Part shown: piece after piece, positions 11,176-42,086 of the stretch
How positions within the stretch are numbered: the stretch's first letter is position 1
How the letters are laid out: every line of letters begins with the position of its first letter
From: Mya arenaria
Taxonomy: Eukaryota > Mollusca > Bivalvia > Myida > Myidae
Reading direction: 5' to 3'
DNA: 64,000 bases
Assembly: GCF_026914265.1 (NCBI RefSeq)
Contig: NC_069136.1
Location: 19,275,715 to 19,339,714, forward strand
Position numbers and translations under genes: made by a program
The notes under the pieces: generated by a model
Seen by the model: the letters and a program-made list of their open reading frames with translations, nothing else
Told to the model about the DNA's origin: nothing
Databases searched by the model: none

Positions 11176-11181
11176 AATAAA
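11176..11181 (+). terminator. Polyadenylation signal of the Kazal gene
   Basis: AATAAA lies 50 bp after the TAG stop, giving a short 3' UTR. Confidence 0.75.
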
Positions 11182-11199
11182 GTTTGAGCTTGAATCGCT

Positions 11200-13620
11200 G
11201 GACTTTTGTTTTCGTGGAATCATCAGTTAAAAAAGTTAAGCATCGTTTTCCCTGTCTCTGGGACAGTGGTAGAACTCACAGGCAACATTTTCACGGATTC
11301 AATTGGTGACCGTAAATTATTACAGAACCATTGAAATACAGTTGCTTAATTTACATGTACGACTTTGTCTTGGACAAACGTATATGCACATGCTAATTTG
11401 CTTATAGCATTACAATTCTATTCATCCATTTTCTCTCTGTCATTATCATCTATATACCCCAATTAGTAGACTTTTATTATAAGGACTTAGGCTTACAGAA
11501 ATAAAAACCTGAAACATTCAAAATGTGAACAAAATGTGCTGATGGGAAATAGATATTACAGTGGTTTCAAAATACCGGAAAATACGCAGACTTATTGAGA
11601 TCATTTAAAGCTTCCACGATATCTCAAACACTTGTTAATACTTTGAAATTAGGGTCTTTCACCGTGCAAATGTTGGTGAAAAGGCCAAACATTATAACGT
11701 TTTATGTTGTATTTAGTTATGATAAACTGTCATTTTCATAAACATACATTCATTGAAACATGTCTTGGGTTAATAAGGAGTTTACCAATTTTTAGGAAAG
11801 AAGATAATTATCAGATTTTGGATAAAAATTATTTTTTTTCGAAAATGTCCGTTAAATATTTGTTTGTATCAAACTGCACCGGATTAACCAGATCAACAAT
11901 GCATTGCGGTTTACTGATGGTATATTTTCTAATAAGAAATATATCCAATGAAATAATGAACACCAGTGGAAAAAAACTCATTATAACGAAAATGCAAATA
12001 TATTTCTTAAAATAGCTGCGATCACTACAGAACAACGAAACATCGTTAATCAGGTAGTGTTGACTATTTTTACACGAACACATATTCATTTTGTATAAAG
12101 ATATTTTTTAAAAACTGTTTACGTTTTTTCATTCCAAAACTGATAAAATCTTCGTTTGATTTTTTTTGCTCAACTAATTAGTACACCAAAACAACAATGT
12201 ATGTATTGTGCTTCATTACCAATAGCTTTAAACAACTTATGTTTTGGTGTTTCATTTATGTTTTGGTGTTTTAACGACATTTACACTCATGAAGGCCCTT
12301 AACGTAGGCACATTTTAGCACTTAACATTTGTAGCTTTACAAGTTTGTCAAATCCAAGACTATTTAACACTACTTTCAACGGCAGGCACCTTAGATTTGT
12401 CCGCGAACTAGACTATGACTTTTTGAAAAAAAAGTTTTATTGGTCAGAAAAAAACAGAATACAATAGTTTATAGCTTATGTTAAATGACATATATCTTAT
12501 ACTGTGTATAGGAGAGTGGCAACAATTTAAATTTGGTCAAATTAAGCGCTATATTATACTTTGTGCTTTTGAATATTTGATGCATGTTTCAATACACTTG
12601 TAGAAAAATTGTTAATCGGTAAATAATGCATCATCAGACTAAATGTATATAAATACAGAAAGACAACTGAGTAACAGACAAGCATGAGGAAATACACTTG
12701 GAATAAGAGTATAACAGCAATTGCAAACATTCGTTTTCTCTACCAAACACAGTTCATTATCGATACACTAGACCGACAATCCAATGGTCTATATGATCAA
12801 TAAATTTTGCCATTTTTACTTTGCAAATCAGTCATAAACAAAATTTGATTACAAGCATTGCTGTTTGGCAAGTAATACATAACTCCATGGTGGCTAGTAG
12901 CGAAATAGATGAAGCCGGTAGCATAAATAAAAGTTTCACCTCTCTTCCCCTGGAAAAAAGGAAAACCGCTAAATTACGAACTAGAACACAAAAATATATT
13001 TTGACTGGAATCCGGCATATCATTTAATATACACATTGTGTAATACGGCCGAATATTGCTTGATGATTTTTATATTTTATTTTTGATAGCCCTCTAACCG
13101 TTTCCTCTTCAGATACCACCCATATTGAATCTGTATCGTATGTTTAACATTATTTATCAGACTATAAGTAATAGATACAGTACGAGTTTTTCTTCAAAAG
13201 TATCCTTTTACAGACGCAAGAAGTCGTTTTGCTAGGACGGACACCAATTTTGTCCGAGGCAAAAATGAAAGGAAGAAAACAACGAGTAACTGTATCTGAC
13301 TTATACCACGATAAGTGTATTGCATATATTAGTTAAAAATAAATGCATTAATAAATAGATAAATACAGATTTATCTAATAGATAAATAGAAATATTTTTC
13401 CGAAAGGTAACATTAGATTAGTAGCATGGCCTTTCTAAATACCATGTGTCGGCTAAATGGAATATTTCCGTGCACAGTCCGCTTACAAGCGAAACAAGAC
13501 ACTTTTTCAATAGCTCTGCTTGGGTTATAGTCGTATAACTTTTAAATTCAGATGCTTCACAACAAAACTTTACTTAAGCTAAATGCAGACTATATCGTCA
13601 ATGAGCTCCTATCATTTGAC
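11200..13620. other. No gene seen
   Basis: 2.4 kb of AT-rich spacer. A TATA-like TATATAAATA at about 12646, about 40 bp before an ATG at 12684, hints at a promoter. The following frame is short and has no recognisable domain, so I do not call a gene. Confidence 0.4.
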
Positions 13621-13623
13621 GAC

Positions 13624-14125
13624 TTAAAGGGGCTGTAGTCCGTATGATAAAATAGCGAAAAAAAAAAAAGAAAATTGTCGAAAACTGACATAAACTTGGC
13701 ATCGATGTGTACAATGCATTGAAACTTACTAACTGAAGTACCACATAGTTTACAATTTATTTACGTTTAGCAGTTATTTCGTATTTTTCCATAAAAAAAA
13801 AAGATTACTGGGTATGTATACCAGGTAGAATTCATTCCTTATGCGAGATTGGCTAGTCGGTGTTATCACGTGATATTACCGAGGTAGGTGTATAGCTTAA
13901 ATATGTCACTCAATTAGAGTAAGCCGCCGTGGCACAGTGGAAACGACATTGGACTGCAATTTTGGCGATACGGTTTCAAACCCGGTCTCCGACACAATTT
14001 CTTTTTTACATTTTGGTACTTTTTTACAATTATGATATCAGAGCGTAACACATTTTATTAGATAATTGTCCTGAGATTCGTTACAGAAAAACACATTTTT
14101 GGTGCCAATCTGGTGTACAGTCCCT

Positions 14126-14129
<4 letters not shown>
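13624..14129. mobile_element. TTAA element with internal tRNA-like module, type A
   Basis: 506 bp counting both TTAA copies. The left end is TTAA then AGGGGCTGTA, and the right end is TACAGTCCCT then TTAA, so short inverted repeats and a TTAA duplication are both present. Inside, about 13923-13995 resembles a tRNA: an A box TGGCACAGTGG (13930-13940) and a B-box-like GGTTTCAAACCC (13972-13983). There is a long A run near 13660. A truncated relative lies at 2699-2940. The right TTAA overlaps the stop codon of the Ig receptor gene, so the element would form its 3' UTR. Confidence 0.75.
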
Positions 14130-32655
<18,526 letters not shown>

Positions 32656-33930
32656 ACTTCCTGACTGAGATGCTTTTATTAATGAAAATGCTAAGATCAA
32701 TTAGGAAGTAATATTTAACGTGCAATGTTTACGTTAAGTAATATACACTTTCCTTAAACATATACTTAAGGAAGTTTAAGAAAGCTTCATTTGTCACTTT
32801 TCATAATCAAAGCACCGAGAGAGCTGATGAACGGTGGCCCCGAGAGTTTAAATAAAATAACTGATCATTTTCCTATATAATAAAAGAACATGTCAAAAAT
32901 GAATTGATAGGTACTGGTAGGTTTCATTTCGTTCTAGTTATAAATATTAATCGACACACACGCACGCACGCACGCACCAGTTCAAGGCAACAAACTATGA
33001 CTCCAATTATATTAATAGCTTTTGGAAGGATAAAGAAATTAATATTTTAATAACTATTGGGAGCAAATGGTCAAATTCATCATTGTCACGCTTTTTGAAG
33101 TTTGTTAATTGATAATAAAAGACAAAATGCAATGGCTGTAAATGTCTGGCAATAACATGCTGTCAAACTTGTATTTATTAGAAATGACATGTACAAACTG
33201 AACATAGGAGATGCAATGTTTCCAATAGTTTAACATTTTAAATGAATGTAAAAGATTTGTCAGATTTTAGATTTTACATGAGTTGATATAAACAGTATGT
33301 TATCGCAATTTTTAATTCAGGAAGCAAAAGAAGGTCATCTACTTTAAAACACATAGACACTTGTATACAATAAGAAGTATGATTTTGGTTTTCAAGTGAT
33401 CCTTTTCGAAATGGTAATAAATATATGTTAATGTTGAGAAATTGATATGAAAATGACATATGCATGAAAGCAGAACATTGTAAATGAAAAGGCACTTAAT
33501 TGAGAAGTAAGTTATACGTTTTGTACACAGTCAAAATCAACAGGTGGAAAAGAGAAATTCAGAAATTGTCTTTGAAATTGTAAAGAATTGTATGAGCAAC
33601 CTATACCATCCACGTTGTTCTAATGAAATAGTAAATAAACGTTTTCATGGAGATGACAACAAATATATACATGTAGTTACATTTTCTATATATAAGTACT
33701 ATAAATTATGCATGAAACACAACTGGTGTAACAATATGAACACAAGAGTTAAACACTACTGGCACAATGAGAATGAGCAAAATAACTTTAATAGTGCAGT
33801 AGGAAATGGCTTGTTATGCTTATAGATACATACCATTAAAATGTGTTGTGAATGTTTGCAATTTATTAAGAAGAATTTCCAAGGTATTGCACAAAAATGC
33901 TTTTAGCTATAGGGTAGCTTTAAATAGTCC
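32656..33930. other. Upstream region of the receptor gene
   Basis: Contains the probable promoter of the minus-strand receptor gene; a TATA-like TATTATATAGG (minus strand) lies near 32870. A short (CACG)n run is at about 32955-32975. No other gene seen; the 93-codon ORF at 33544 has no recognisable domain. Confidence 0.35.
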
Positions 33931-33935
33931 GCTAT

Positions 33936-34429
33936 CACAGTTTGTGTATACCACGTGATAAAATGAGTCTTAAATGCTACGTCGGAAGGCAATATTTTGC
34001 CTTGAATAAGACCTTTAAACCAAGATAACTTCTATCTTGCTTCACAATTTTTAATGAATCATAACGCAGTCTATGCTGCTTAGGGAGCCCAGTCCACGGT
34101 CTTTACCAGAGTTTGATTGAGAGTTTAGTTTCTGAAAACACTACACTTCGACAAAGCTTTTCATAATACAGCCGTCTGACGGAGCACTGTCAAAACATTT
34201 ATTTGGAAACAGGTTTGTCGAAGTGTTTGATGAAACTAATCACCTTATCAAACTCCGAAAATAAAACGATGGCGGAGCTTTTTAAGCGACATAGACTACC
34301 CTTTGTTTCATTTAAAATTGTGCAGTCAAAGAAAAGTTATCTTTGATTTAAGTCTTCATTTTAGGCAAAATGATGCCTTCCGACATAGCATTAATGACGT
34401 AATTTAACACGTGTTATACACACACTGTG
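33936..34429. mobile_element. Long-armed palindromic element, 494 bp
   Basis: The left end CACAGTTTGTGTATACCACG matches the reverse complement of the right end (CACAGTGTGTGTATAACACG), and similarity continues inward for about 60 bases to TGTCGGAAGGCA and beyond. Non-coding fold-back MITE. The flanks give no clear target duplication. Confidence 0.7.
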
Positions 34430-35500
34430 TCACGTGTATGGTTATAAAATACAAACTCAAAGCAGACTTAAGAGCGATGAAGTATTGTATACTTTCGTTT
34501 GATTTGCATTCATTGAAATGAGTGCTTGCTTGTTTTTTTTGAGCTTAAGAATCGAACAAAACCCAAACCATTATGACAAACTTGAAACAAATATCATTTA
34601 TCTAAATGTATTGTCATTATATTTCCACAATTGGTGTACAGTTATATTAAGTTTATACATGCATTTGGAATAGTGATTTACATTTTTCTAAACATGTTAT
34701 AACAATACCACGTCATATTAAGATTGTGCACATATGTTGAAATTCTGTAAATAATTATTTTCCTACATGTACACATAACCTCCCCACCACATTCTCTTAT
34801 TCCATTCAACTTTCTCTCACGCGATTTTAGATCACTATCATACCACTATTTCCCCCCTCGCCATTATGATCAATCATTTATATGTAAATCAACGTATAAA
34901 CTATTATGTGTGTATTTGAACTTATTATATTCAAATAAATATTGGTTAAACCAACAGGAAAGACAGTAAAATCTGCATTTTCATAAGTCCTCGATTCCTC
35001 TCATATACATTATGTTCAAAACTAGGATGATGTTCCCTTGACCAGATGTTTGTCATATGACATAGGTCCTCCAGTGTTAACAATCTGATGAAAAGTGAAA
35101 TTAACATTTTATAATCATTAAAATTATGTATTGTATGTGAATTTCAGGGTCATCGTTTCTACAAATTCAACGATAGGTTTCATAATATTGCTAAAGCCTA
35201 ATTTAAAGGTTGATATTCATTGTCACAATAAAGAAATGGATTTGTACAGTTAAACATGAATCTGACATGTTATTCATATAACTGTATACGTAATGCTATA
35301 TAAATGCTATATAACGGTAAAAAATCCTACTCCGGTATTTTGTTTTTCAAACATGGGACGGAAGCAAACTGCATTTATATTTTTCCAGACTATATATGCT
35401 AGATATCACTGTGTTATGAAAACATGATGATCTCTGTGCCAAGCAGTGGTACTAACAATTTACAGAATCAGGTGACTACCGGTGTTTTTCGTTATATAAA
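34430..35500. other. No gene seen
   Basis: AT-rich spacer between the palindromic element and the tandem array. No supported feature. Confidence 0.4.
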
Positions 35501-35503
35501 AAT

Positions 35504-36600
35504 GGGGGTCGGGCGACCAACCATACAGCTTATCTCGGTCCGAGTTCAGGATCGGGGTCAACTACGTGCCTAAACTGTTCAGGCTATTGTCTGCATTGCA
35601 TTAGAATGCAACTCTGGCTGCATTAGCAGTGTTTTTCTGGCATAAAAAATGGGGGTCGGACGAACGACCGCACAACGTTTCTCGTTCCCAATTCGGGATC
35701 TTGGTCAACTGGTTGCGTAAACTGATCAGGTGATTGTCCGCATTGCTTTAGAATGCAATTCTTGCGGCTGCATTAGAGCTGTTTTCCGTCATAAAAAATT
35801 GAGGTCGATTGACCACAGGGTTTATCGGTCCAAATTTAGGATCAGGGACACTTGCGTACATAAACTGTTAAGGTGTTTGTCAGCATTGCTTTAGAATACA
35901 AGTCTGGCTGCATTAACAGTATTTTTCGGCATTACAATGGAGGTCGGGCGAACCACCGCACAGCGTAACTCGGTGCCAATTCAGGAGTGGGGTCAACGGC
36001 GTGCCTTATCTGTTCAGTTGATTGTCCGCATTGCTTAAGAATGCAACTCTGGCTGCAATTGCAGTGTTTCGCAAATAAGACTTTAGGGGTCAGGCGACCC
36101 ATCGCATAGCGTATCTCAGTCCAAATTAAGGATCGGGGTCAACTGTGTGCCTATACGTTTCATGTGATTGTCTGCAGCAGTTTTTTAAATGTGACTCTGG
36201 CTGCATAAGCAATGTTATCCGGCATAAGATGGTGGTTGAGCGACCAACCACACAGCATATCTCGGTCCGAATTCAGGATCGGGGTCAACTACGTGCCTAA
36301 ACTGTTCAGGCGATTGTCCGCATTGCTTTATAATGCAATTCTGGCTGCATTAGGAGTTTTTTCCTGGCCTAAAAATTAAGGGGTCGGGCGAACCACCGCA
36401 CAGCTTATATCGGTCCCAATTCTGTTTTTACCGGTATAATAAATTTGGGGGTCTGGCAACCCACCGCACAGCGTATTTCAATCCCAGTTTAGAATCGGGG
36501 TCAACTGCATGCCTAAACTGTTCAGGTGATTGTCTTGTCCGGCGTTTCAATGCAACACTGGTTGCATTAGCATTGTTGTCAGGCATAAATGTATTCAACC
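35504..36600. repeat. Tandem array, unit about 147 bp, 7-8 copies
   Basis: The motif GGGGTCGGGCGACC or close variants recurs at about 35504, 35651, 35801, 35939, 36084, 36229, 36380 and 36446, each followed by a line like GGATCGGGGTCAACT and CTGGCTGCATTAGCAGTG. The last unit is truncated. Units differ by 15-25 percent. GC content is higher than the surroundings. Confidence 0.85.
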
Positions 36601-36610
36601 TTTGAGACAA

Positions 36611-37230
36611 TAACTAGTCTAAATATTGTATGTTGAGTCCGTCCTCTTTAATTTTTGTTAACGTTTGCAAGCTTAAACGCAGGACTTTAAATGATGGTGT
36701 GCCTAAAATGGAGTACATTTTGTACCTTAAACTTTACCAACAACAGTGTTCTAGTTAGAGAATGAACATGCATATCAAATGATATATACTACAAATCTGC
36801 TTGGGCGTAATACAATAATTCTTTTCGGTTTCCGTACATACCGTATTTTCATCTAACCAAAACGGTTATTAAAAGCAGACAATTAATTCTTGAACCTTAT
36901 TTTTTGTCATTTTGGGACATTTTTGGCACGGTACCCAGGCTGGATTTCAGGTTGAAAATATATATAAAGACACAACTTTACCAGGTACAAAACAGCCGCC
37001 CTAAATTTTTGGCAATGCAATCTGTGTAAACACAAATTGCTTAATGTTCATTTCTTTTTATGGCAATTTTCTAAACCTCTGTTACATTTATTGGCATAAC
37101 ATAATCCACTTAAATGATTGTTTTCATCATAAAAGGTAAAATCCATACAATGGATAATGGAATGCAATCTTTATCAAATATGTTTGAACTTCGTATAAAT
37201 AAAAAATGCTGCGTTAAGAAAAATACCAAG
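36611..37230. other. No gene seen
   Basis: AT-rich spacer with no supported feature. Confidence 0.4.
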
Positions 37231-37233
37231 CCA

Positions 37234-37484
37234 TGGGGGATCCAGGATTTGAAATTAGAGAGGGCGTAACTTATGGACGTTACCTTTTGACCCTTCCTCA
37301 TCACCGAAATTAATTTCGTTCAAAATGTTTGCATGGGTGTTTGTGGTACTCCCCACGAACTTAATGTCCAAAATGATGCATTTCGGGCGTATTTCATTTC
37401 GTTTCCTCTTATTTTGAAAATAAAGTAAACTAAGACGAGAAAAGGGGGTGGGTGGCACCGCGTGTGACCCCCCCTTGATCCGCT
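37234..37484. mobile_element. Inverted-repeat element with GGGGGATCCAGG ends
   Basis: GGGGGATCCAGGATTTG at the left and CCCCCCCTTGATCC at the right form imperfect terminal inverted repeats around 220 bp. This resembles small DNA elements with GGATCC-rich ends, but only one copy is present. Confidence 0.4.
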
Positions 37485-37904
37485 AATGCAAGTATCTAAA
37501 ATACTAAAGCAGTTGTTATATGTAGCTCGTTTACATAAACATGTATATGACCCGATGGCAATCATAGCAAATACCTGCCTTTATACCTGTCGGTACAGAT
37601 TAGATATGAATGAGTACATGATCGTGTTATCATATCTAAGCAGTACAAATTTAGTGTGTCATGCACTTTCTGATTCAAAACTTCGACGGCTAAATTGAAT
37701 GTGACGCAAGGTTTGTGAACTCTTTTACCGATATTTTGATTATATATTGTTGTTTTATTAATAAGCATAATCGTTATATTGTTGTTTTTACAATTAAATA
37801 TACTGGGGGGTTTTAAACTCGATTTTGAATACTGGTGTAAGCAGATATAAATCACTCAATTTCATCTCAATTTCCAATACATCTTTGCCTTTTGAGAGGC
37901 CGAG

Positions 37905-38440
37905 AGAAAAAAAAACTTCTGGTAGTGATCGAACCCAACACCTTTTGAGAGACGGTTAGAAATACCGCTAGACAACTCTCATCAAGGTAGTGATCAAAAC
38001 CACACATTGTTGAATGAGAGACAATCAACAATACCAGTAGACCTCTCCCATCATGGTTGAAATGGAACCCATTACCTGTTGGATGTTGGACGGTCACAAA
38101 TACCACTAGACCCTTCCCATCCTGGTGGAGATGGAGCCCAGAACCCGTTAGGTGAGGGACGGTCATTAATACCACAAGATCCCTCTCATCCTGGTTGTGA
38201 TCGAACCCGCAGCCTGTTGGTAGAGAGACGGTCACCAATACAACTACACCCCTCTCATCCTGGTGGTGACCAGACACCAATGCAAGAAGATCACTCTTAT
38301 ACTGGTTGTGATCGAACCCACGACCTGTTTGATAAGAAGCTGTCACCAATTAACATTGACCATTTCCAGCCTAATTGAGTCGAGCCAACAACTTCTTGTG
38401 TGAGAGACGTTCCCAAATACCCAAACCACTTGCTCCTATT
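37905..38440. repeat. 69-bp tandem array with tRNA B-box-like motif
   Basis: About eight units with core GTGATCGAACCC (reverse complement GGGTTCGATCAC, a B-box-like sequence), then CCTGTTGG, GAGAGACGGTCACCAATACC and CTCTCATCCTGG. The 69-bp period is a multiple of three, which explains the 160-codon and 99-codon frames on opposite strands; they are not genes. Confidence 0.8.
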
Positions 38441-39240
38441 TAAATAGCATGGGCGCCTTTATCATACGTCGTAGTACATAAATCTATATGGTCAGCCTTT
38501 CATCATTAGTTACAAAAGTTTATACTGACAGGCAAACAAATTTTTTATTTCTAGATGATACTTATATGGTAACATTAAAAAGCACAATAAATAGATCACA
38601 GTTTTGCTAACTCAAGCCAGTGGGTCAAGTCCCGGACAAGAAACGGAACGCAGGTGCCTTTGGACGCGCCCTTCTGTCAGGCCTGTTCCCAGGTAGGGGA
38701 AACGCTTCCAGCGCCTGCAAGGATTATATGTGATCCATCTGTGTAAGCGTTCATAAGAAGCAAAGAATGACAAAGTCCCATACTCTTCTTGACCAGATGC
38801 TTACTACCTTACTACTTACATTGTTCAGTTCTGGATCATCGCTTTTGTAAACAGCAGATAATTTCGGAATTGCTAAAGCCTTCAAAGAGGGCAAGGGTAA
38901 TGAATAAATCAAACAAGTTATTGTCCAATTACTGAGAGAAACTGATACCTGTGCGTCTGATATTAAAGAAACTTAAAAACTCGTAGAAGACCTTGGCGAA
39001 CATGTGATTGCCAAGATAAGGAATTAGCGACACATACCTTTTTTGGAATCACAGAGGTTTGAGCGAGCAGATTCCAAAGGCGACAAGAATACTATGATTT
39101 CTGATGATCCTACCCAAGTACAAGCAGGTTGTGACGAGAACTACACAGCCGTTAATTTTTACCCGATCTTATTCAATCGAACCCCGTTGGTTCGAAATCA
39201 CAAGGACATGCGAAAATATATATAGCCTAGAAAGTTTGAG
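38441..39240. other. No gene seen
   Basis: Spacer with mixed repeats. An imperfect inverted pair (CGAACCCCGTTGG near 39177 and CAACGGGGTTTG near 39534) brackets the SINE at 39245-39453, which may mark an old DNA element. Confidence 0.35.
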
Positions 39241-39244
39241 CCAA

Positions 39245-39453
39245 GCGGCATTATTTATATAATGTTTAAACTTATTTATTTTACAACGATTGTAAACAAG
39301 TTATTACAACATTTTGTAAGGTCTTGTGTTTTGGAGGGAACTCACTTTTCCTGCTTGTTTACTACACACTAAACTCACCTGCGCCCAGGCCGGGAATCAA
39401 ACACGGGTCGCTAAGGTAAGAAGCGAGTGCATTAACCACTGCGCCAAGCGGGA
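39245..39453 (-). repeat. tRNA-derived SINE, family 2, copy 2
   Basis: Minus strand: CGCTTGGCGCAGTGGTTAAT (A box), GGGTTCGT-like B box changed to GTGTTTGATTCC, then GGCCTGGGCGCAGGTGAG and a tail AACTTATTTATTTTACAA. Diverged from the copies at 25 and 52 kb. Confidence 0.75.
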
Positions 39454-39839
39454 ATGCTTTCCTTCAGTAGAGAGAAATCAGTCCTTTACGTCCAGTTCGA
39501 GCAAACGGGACATCGAGCCAAGCAAGTTCGATGCAACGGGGTTTGACGGTATTGTGGTAAATATTATTGAATAAGCCCAAGACTATTATTCTTTAGTGCT
39601 AAATGGATAGTTTTCGGTTGGCACCTAGAAATTTTAATCCCAAATTGACTTTTTGTTCTCACCAATTTTGGAATCAATTTTCAATACAACAGCCATAACA
39701 TATATTAATGTTTAACCACAATTAAAGTTAATTGAAAGGAATTTTCTTGAACCATTTTGCAAGTTGCTCTATATCTTAAGTATGGGGAAAACACTTCCAT
39801 GCCATTCTTTCTCAAAAATTATTAAATTATTTAAAGCTG

Positions 39840-40130
39840 AGCGCCTTTTTTATATAATTGTTGTCATACTGCATTCTTCGTTTGAGAAGTTCTGAGACTC
39901 TCGAAAGCAAATTATCTTTATGAACACCACAATTTACAAGATAAATAAAGTATTTTTGCTAAATGAAATAAGCTACTTTCGTCTGGCCAAGATTGCTCTC
40001 GATTTATTTTATTGTGTTGATTTTGGAAAAAGTGTGAATTCATTTGAAGCTCATCTTCATAAATCCTGGAGAGATCCTGAAAGAATGCGAAGTCAACTCT
40101 TTGAAACTGGCGAGGTTAAGCTGCTTTTCT
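39840..40130 (+). repeat. Diverged direct repeat, copy 1
   Basis: Shares with 41360-41640 the series TTCTTTATGAA/ATAA-CACCACA, AAGATTG(C/A)TCTCG, GTGAATTC-TT-GAAGCTCAT and GAAGT-AACTCTTT. Roughly 70 percent alike. The 144-codon frame over it has no recognisable domain. Confidence 0.5.
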
Positions 40131-41359
40131 TTCCCTACACAATGAAACCAAGGCTCAATTGCAACCATCGATCATGGCAATTCGTTGCTAATCGTGAATG
40201 TTCGTCGCCCTTTTCAAAGATGATTGCGTATATGCAGTCGAGAATGACCTATGTTCTAGTCCCTCCTATAACGTATACAATACACAGATTTACGATCTAT
40301 GTACAATTAATAACGATACTCATTTACAATTGGACAGGATTGTGCAACGAATAATAGCGGAGCTAATATTGTTTGTGACGTTAGAAATACGCAAGCATCA
40401 CACCTATATCGTTGGTTCCACAACAATGCTAAGAGCAATACAACGAGTACTTGAAATGAATTACATACAAAATCATTTGTCCTTTGGTAATATTTGTTTT
40501 ATATTTCTTCGAAAGCTCGGCAAAGTACTAAGGATTCAGCCGCTATTTCTCGTTTAAGTTCTGTCAAGTTTAACCTTAAAATACAAAGAACCTACATATT
40601 TATGATGGGTTTTATGTATTTAATTAATACGAAACGTGTGAAGTCTTGGTACCACTTAAGTCATCGTGATCGTTCGTACTAAAATTTTACTAAAAGCACG
40701 AGTGAATGTAAAAAAATCGCTTGTACTTATAAAATTAGTTAAAGTTTGTTTTTTAAACCACAGACCTGAGATGTGAGGCAGCAATTTCCACAAAAAAGAC
40801 AAAATCAGCATGACTACTACAAAACCAAACCATGGTAAATCTGTTTGTCTTTTGAAAAGAATACATAGAATTGATATATTAATAGATAATTAATTGTCTT
40901 ATAATCAATATTAGTTATTCAACTTGTTTTCCAATCCATTAATCATCATATTCATGTTTTGTACCTATTGTCTGTAAAATTTTGTAATAAGATATTGTTT
41001 AAACTAAATGCGTTTCCATAAAAACCGGTCCTTCAAGGACCCTCATAGGATTAAAATTCATTACCCCTCTCTAAATGGGGTTGCTAGCATCAGCGGTTGA
41101 GTCGACTGGTACGAGCAAATGACATCGTATTTATATCTTATAAAGGTTTCCCACGAAATTGACCCTCGCGATTTAGTATAGCTCTGTAGGAGATCGTGGG
41201 TACATCTTCAACCTTTCTACTTTTTCTCACTCTAATTTGTACGTTGCTTCTACATCTAAAGTATGGACGCAAATCACCCAGGCCACAATTATTAAAAAAA
41301 AACTGAAATTCCTTATAACATGGTCAATCTAAGCGCAATGTTTTTTATTTGTATAATAA
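40131..41359. other. Unrecognised; ORFs without support
   Basis: Frames of 119 and 62 codons overlap here, but neither shows a known motif, splice context or upstream signal. Treated as non-coding. Confidence 0.35.
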
Positions 41360-41640
41360 GTGTAACATTATCTTTTGAAGGAGTTCTGAGATTTTCAGAA
41401 GAGATTTTCTTTATAATAACCACAGTTTTCAAGCCTTATTAAGTGTATTTGCAAAAATGTATAAACAACTTCAGCTCGACTAAGATTGACCTCGGTTGAT
41501 ATAATCGTGGTGATTCTGGACAAATTGTGAATTCGTTCGAAGCTCATGTTTATAAACCTTGGACTGTGGACAGTGATCCCGGAAAATCGCGAAGTAAACT
41601 CTTTAAAACTGCCTTGGTGTAGCTAACATTGGAATCATAG
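41360..41640 (+). repeat. Diverged direct repeat, copy 2
   Basis: Second copy of the 39840-40130 repeat, same strand, 1.5 kb away. It lacks the longer open frame of copy 1. Confidence 0.5.
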
Positions 41641-42086
41641 AAGTAGTCTTGTACACATTAGCAAAACAATCGACCACAATACAAGTGCCAAATTTATACA
41701 AGACTTGACATGTATTATTGTATGAAATAAAACATATATTTTGCTAGTAGGTTTTTCTGTTGGATTATATCACTTTACATTTACTGGTCTGAAGCGATAT
41801 GGACTTGACGCAACAGACTGGCGGAGATACAATCACACAAATCAATCAACTTAAAGAATAATCACTATTAAGTATTAACATGAAATAAAGATATTGCAAT
41901 ATGTTACCTAGAGCAGTATCAGCATGTTCCTAAAAATATAAATAAAGAATAACATGGAAAAGGGAAAACATGAACACCATACATGTCACTATATGCACAT
42001 GTATATTCAATATGGTAAAAAAACTCATATTTTAGAAAGTGTTTACATTGTTGAGGTTAATGGTTACATGGTTATTATATTTGCAG

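Noticed and set aside
12640..12780. Small gene with TATA box and ATG at 12684
   Set aside because: The frame is short, lacks a signal peptide or known domain, and no splice sites or poly(A) signal fit.
13923..13995. Functional tRNA gene
   Set aside because: A and B boxes are present, but the acceptor stem does not pair well and the stretch is inside a TTAA-flanked element.
37867..38349. 160-codon minus-strand protein
   Set aside because: Open only because the 69-bp tandem period is a multiple of three.
39920..40557. Overlapping 144- and 119-codon ORFs as a new gene
   Set aside because: No recognisable motif; the first lies on a diverged direct repeat whose other copy is not open.
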